Of a stretch of DNA of 64,000 nt, positions 60,448 to 64,000 are shown in pieces. The notes under the pieces were generated by a model. That model was not told the DNA's origin, did no database searches, and worked only from the letters and a program-made list of their open reading frames with translations. Within the stretch, counting starts at the first letter, position 1, and each line of letters begins with the position of its first letter. Source of the DNA: JACCVL01 sp963704295 (GTDB taxonomy: Bacteria; Actinomycetota; Actinomycetes; Propionibacteriales; Nocardioidaceae); assembly GCA_963704295.1 (NCBI GenBank), contig OY969884.1, positions 1,612,001-1,676,000 of the forward strand, in the 5' to 3' direction. Made by a program: the position numbers and the translations under genes.

Positions 60448-60485
60448 GGCGAGGGCCGGGAACCCGGAGGTTCCCGGCCCTCGCC
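60448..60485. terminator. Strong hairpin terminator after second protease
   Basis: GGCGAGGGCCGGGAACC, loop CGGA, GGTTCCCGGCCCTCGCC: a perfect 17-bp stem. It lies just past the end of the second protease gene on its strand and 26 bp before the first protease's upstream region. It shares its core with the hairpin at 58328. Confidence 0.8.
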
Positions 60486-60513
60486 GGATCAGCGCCGCGG
60501 CGCCGTCAGCCGG

Positions 60514-62417
60514 TCAACACGGCACCACCTCGTCGACGTGGAAGCCCTGGTCGACCACCGACTGGTCGGTGAGCAGCTGCACCGACCCACGTCGGCTGCC
60601 GATGCACGGGGAGGTCTGCCCGAGCGGGTGGGTGCCGTCGTAGCGGGCCAGCTCGCGGCCCTTGGCGTTGCGGATGATCACGTAGTCGAAGCCGGCCTCG
60701 GTCTCCAGCTGGTCGAAGTGGAACGCGAAGCCGCCAGTGCCGTTGTCGTAGGTCCAGGTGCAGTCGCCGTTGTTGCCGTAGGGGTGCGGCGACTCGAACG
60801 GGATGGACGCGGTCGGGTCACCGACGCACGGCGGCGGCGGCGGCGTGGCCGGGGTGCAGCCACCCCGGACGCCGACGGCGGCCCAGGCCTTCTTGATCGT
60901 CCCCGCCCTGGTCCCGGACACGGCAACCGTCGCCCGCCGGGCGTCGCAGAAGTTGGCGTACTCGGGCAGGCTGGTGAAGCCGCGGTAGAAGATCCGCGAC
61001 GTCTGGTTAAGGCCGATGGCCGGCACCCGGATCCGGCAGCCGTTGGCGTGCGTGTGGCCGCTCGAGCTGCCCGTCCCGCACCCTGCGTTGCGTCCGCCGT
61101 TGACGGCCAGGTAGTAGGCGTGGTTGGGGATCCCGCTGTTGGTGTGCACCCCGCCGTTATCGCTGGTGCCGGTGTAGCGCTCGGAGTAGTGGTCCGGATC
61201 GTCGACTCCTGCGGGTCCCCCATGTTGCGGAAGCCGCGGGTCGTGGCGGGATGACGTCCTCCCCGATGCGCCAGTCCGGCTCCGCGGCCGGGTCCAGGTT
61301 GTTCCGCTCGGCGTAGAACTCCGACGTGTTGCCCATCATGTCGCTGAAGGCCTCGTTCAGCGCGCCGGACTCGTTCTCGTAGATCAGGCCGGAGGTGAAC
61401 TCGGTGACGCCGTGGGTGAGCTCGTGCCCGACCACGTCCAGCCCGCCGGACAGCGGCAGGCAGGTGGTGGCCGTCACCGTCGCCGTAGGTCATCTGCACG
61501 CCGTTCCAGAACGCGTTGCAGTAGCCGACGTCGTAGTGCACGGTCGAGACGATCTGCATCCCGGCGTCGTCGATGCTGTTGCGGCTGAACCGGTCGGCGT
61601 AGAAGTCGTCGACCAGGTTGCCGTAGTAGTGCGCGTCCACCCCGGCCGGCTGGCTCGGGCTGGCGTTGCCGGGGATCTGCAGGTCCCAGACGTCGTCGGA
61701 GTCGAGCATCAAGTCACCCGGGTGCGTGGTGGTGTTGCGCGCGTCGTAGGTCTTCTGCCGCCGGTCGCCGGACAGCAGCCGCCAGTTGCCGCCGCCGAAG
61801 GTGGTGTCGATGGTCTTGGTGTCCCCCTTGACGCCCACGCCCTCGCCGTGGGCGATGGCGTCGTAGGTCTTGTCGATGCTGCCGGTGGTGGCGTCGATCC
61901 ACTGCACCCAGCGGTGCGCGAAGCGGCGGGTCTCCACCTCGTAGTACAGCCGCCCGTCGCGCGGGTCGAGCTTCAGGGTCGCCGAGCGCTCACCCGCCTC
62001 ACCCACCGTCCGGGCGGCCTTCTGCCGGACGTCGGCGGGGCTCAGCCGCACCGTGTTCGCCGGCTGCAGGCTCGGGAAGTGCGCGCCGACGACAGCCGTG
62101 GTCCGGCCGGCCGCATTCGACAGCACGGTGACCTGGCCGCCGAGCACCTCGGCGCCGGCGACCACCTGCTGGTAGCGGGTCTGCGTGCCGCCACCGCGGT
62201 AGGTGGCGCTCCACACCTCCCGCACGTCGGCGGGCAGTCGGTAGCCCGCGGCCGCGCGGCCGCGAAGGGCGAACGAGCCCTCGGGTGAGGTCGAGTCCGC
62301 GGCCGGTTTGCCCGGCGCGGGCGGGGCGGACGGAGCCGCAGTGGCAGCGCCGGCCGCGGGCAGGAGGGCCGCCGCCACCGCGGCAGCGGTGACCAGGGCC
62401 AGGGAGGTGCGGGACAT
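60514..62417 (-). pseudogene. Second M4 metalloprotease copy, frameshifted
   Basis: ATG at 62417 opens a signal peptide (SLALVTAAAVAAALLPAAGA) and a propeptide nearly identical in layout to the first copy, intact through NAFWNGVQMTYGDGDG. Then one extra base (around 61470) shifts the frame into LPLSGGLDVVGHELTHGVTEF; a 19-bp loss around 61240 shifts it again (VIPxTTRGFRNMGDP), and a one-base loss around 61205 puts MHTNSGIPNHAYYL and the CUB-like domain (to 60514) in a third frame. The three changes do not cancel, so no full-length product is possible. The HELTH motif and the CUB domain are still recognisable. Confidence 0.85.
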
Positions 62418-62578
62418 GGAACTCCTCGAACGGAGACGGGGCGGACTGATGAGGGGCGACACCCGTCCCCCGACCGCCGGAGCAGGGGGGACAGTACTGC
62501 CTCCCGCTCGGCTGCACATCCCCCTTTGCCCAGGTCGCAGGGGGTGGAGTCGTTCCTGAGCCGTCCCGGAGCCGGCGG

Positions 62579-64000
62579 TCAGCCCGCAGCCCAGTGCTCG
62601 ATCAGCGCGGTGGCGCTCTCGGCGTCGCACGGCTCCGCGAAGAAGAAGCCCTGCGCGCGCGTGCAGCCGAGGCGGGTGAGGGATGCCAGCTGCTCGCGCG
62701 ACTCCACTCCCTCCGCGGTGACCGACAGGGAGAGGGCGGCCCCCAGGCCGACCACCGCCGCCACGATGGCTGCGTCCTCGCTGTTGGCCGTCATCCCGTG
62801 CACGAACGACCGGTCCACCTTGATGAACCGGACCGGCAACCGCTTGAGGTAGGACATCGAGGAGTAGCCGGTGCCGAAGTCGTCGATGCCGAGGCCGACG
62901 CCGAGCCGGTCCAGGCTCCGGACCTCGTCGGCGGTGCCGTCGCTCATGTCCAGGAGCACGGTCTCGGTGACCTCGAGGTCGAGCGCGCGGGGGGTGAGAC
63001 CGGTTGACGCCAGCGCGTCTGTCACCGTGGCGGCGAAGCTGCCGTCCAGCTGCCGCCCCGATACGTTGACGGCCATCCTCAGCTCGGGGTGATCGCGCCG
63101 CCACGCGGCCAGCTGCCTGCAGGCCACGTCCAGCACGTGCCGGCCGACGGAGTGCACCATGTCGGTGCCCTCGATGACGGGGAAGAACTCGGCCGGCGGC
63201 AGCAGTCCACGTGTCGGGTGTTGCCACCGCACCAGGGCCTCGAACCCGACCAGCGAGCCGGAGCCGATGTCGGCCACCGGCTGGTAGTGGACGACGAGCT
63301 GGTCCTCCGCGCAGGCGACCCGCAGCTGCTGCTCGACGGCGAGTCGCTGAAGGGCGCTGTCCCGAAGCGCGGCGTCGAACATCTCGTACTGGTTGGTGCC
63401 CCGCAGCTTCGCCCGGTGCATCGCCGTGTCGGCGTCACGAACGAGCTCGGCGGCTCGGTCCTGGGGACCGCTGCCCACCGACACGCCGATGCTCGACGTC
63501 GTCCGCACCTCGCCGCCGGGCAGCTGGACGGGCAGCTCCAGCAGCGCGTGCACGCGGCCGACGACCGGGGCTAGCGCATCGAGATCGGGAAGGTCGTCGA
63601 GGACGAGGACGAACTCGTCCGCGGCGAGCCTCGCCACCGTGTCGCCGGACTTCGTGAACTGCCGCAACCGACTCGCGAGGGTGGTCAGGAGCCGGTCGCC
63701 GGCATCGTGCCCCAGCGAGTCGTTGATCCGCGTGAACCCGTCGACGTCGCAGAACAAGACGCCGACGACGCGTCCCGAGCGACCGGCGCGGTCGAGGGCG
63801 CTGTCCAGCCGGTCGAGCAGCAGCGCGCGGTTCGGTAGCCCGGTCAGGGCGTCGTGCAGTGCCCGGTGCCGCAGCTCGGCCTCGGCGACCTTGCGGGCTG
63901 TGATGTCCTCCAGGTGCACGATGACGGGGTCGTCGGGCCCGCCGTCGAGGGACATCCGCGAGGCGGCCGCCACGACGGTGCGGACCTCCCCGTCTCGCCG
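62579..64000 (-). CDS. PAS-GGDEF-EAL protein (partial, N-terminus outside window)
   Basis: The reading frame runs off the right edge. The end of a PAS domain (EVRTVVAAASRMSLDGGPDD) leads through EDITARKVAEAELRHRALHDALTGLPNR into a GGDEF domain whose active-site signature is degenerate (RLAADEFVLVL instead of GGDEF), so cyclase activity is unlikely. The EAL domain has FEALVRWQHP, ELRMAVNVSGRQL, DLEVTET, GIDDFGTGYSSMSYLKRLPVRFIKVDRSFV and TAEGVES, with the metal-binding residues kept, so phosphodiesterase activity is likely. The role is turnover of cyclic di-GMP under PAS control. Confidence 0.9.
   Translation of the reverse strand, partial: RRDGEVRTVVAAASRMSLDGGPDDPVIVHLEDITARKVAEAELRHRALHDALTGLPNRALLLDRLDSALDRAGRSGRVVGVLFCDVDGFTRINDSLGHDAGDRLLTTLASRLRQFTKSGDTVARLAADEFVLVLDDLPDLDALAPVVGRVHALLELPVQLPGGEVRTTSSIGVSVGSGPQDRAAELVRDADTAMHRAKLRGTNQYEMFDAALRDSALQRLAVEQQLRVACAEDQLVVHYQPVADIGSGSLVGFEALVRWQHPTRGLLPPAEFFPVIEGTDMVHSVGRHVLDVACRQLAAWRRDHPELRMAVNVSGRQLDGSFAATVTDALASTGLTPRALDLEVTETVLLDMSDGTADEVRSLDRLGVGLGIDDFGTGYSSMSYLKRLPVRFIKVDRSFVHGMTANSEDAAIVAAVVGLGAALSLSVTAEGVESREQLASLTRLGCTRAQGFFFAEPCDAESATALIEHWAAG

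Overview
The window is a very GC-rich chromosome segment from an actinomycete. The MprAB-PepD stress module, a mycothiol-dependent maleylpyruvate-isomerase-type protein, frequent GTG starts, 4-base GTGA/ATGA overlaps and many apparently leaderless starts (TANNNT, then 6-7 nt, then the start codon) all fit Actinobacteria. I cannot place it below class level. There is no rRNA, tRNA, CRISPR array, transposase or prophage. It is dense core and semi-accessory chromosome, cut at both ends inside a gene (a pirin at the left, a PAS-GGDEF-EAL protein at the right).

0-10 kb: a pirin is divergent from a membrane molybdopterin oxidoreductase, followed by a fasciclin lipoprotein. The last two share a CAATC-N17-CGAAC promoter that resembles the mycobacterial SigK type. 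Then come a membrane diguanylate cyclase, an SDR, a DHA2 exporter, a crotonase, a RidA protein and a HelR-type RNA polymerase recycling ATPase with a DUF2087 protein. 10-17 kb: a DUF4129 / small membrane protein / MoxR / DUF58 / membrane protein operon with every junction overlapping by 4 bases, and a membrane metallophosphoesterase followed by three 62-bp tandem repeats with inverted repeats. 17-21 kb: an aminochorismate operon (PhzE-like synthase, PabA, PabB). 21-25 kb: mprA-mprB-pepD with TCTCAG boxes in front of both mprA and pepD.

24-36 kb: a GntR / YvlD / low-molecular-weight phosphatase / fructosamine-kinase operon, divergent from an amidinotransferase-fold enzyme across a perfect palindrome; an EamA transporter; an HisC-like aminotransferase; a secreted ScyD/ScyE-type propeller; and an E1-alpha/E1-beta/E2 2-oxoacid dehydrogenase operon. 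35-44 kb: a secreted GH51-like glycosidase, a frameshifted paaI next to a GNAT gene and paaN, an SDR, an MDMPI-type protein, and a DUF2752 / Pro-rich membrane / DUF2510 group. 44-51 kb: a secreted sortilin-like beta-propeller followed by a complete carbohydrate-type ABC importer.

51-64 kb: a DGPF protein with an ECF42-like sigma factor, a secreted phosphoesterase, a FadE5-like acyl-CoA dehydrogenase divergent from a TauE/SafE exporter with an Rrf2 regulator (palindromes in the shared promoter region), an SRPBCC protein, and a tandem pair of secreted M4 metalloproteases, one intact and one carrying three frame-disrupting indels, each followed by a related strong hairpin.

No wholly unknown multigene system stands out. 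The most informative leads are the shared ECF promoter, the 62-bp repeats with a five-codon leaderless mini-ORF before phzE, the deglycation-type kinase/phosphatase pair, the sortilin-propeller/ABC cluster and the decaying protease copy.
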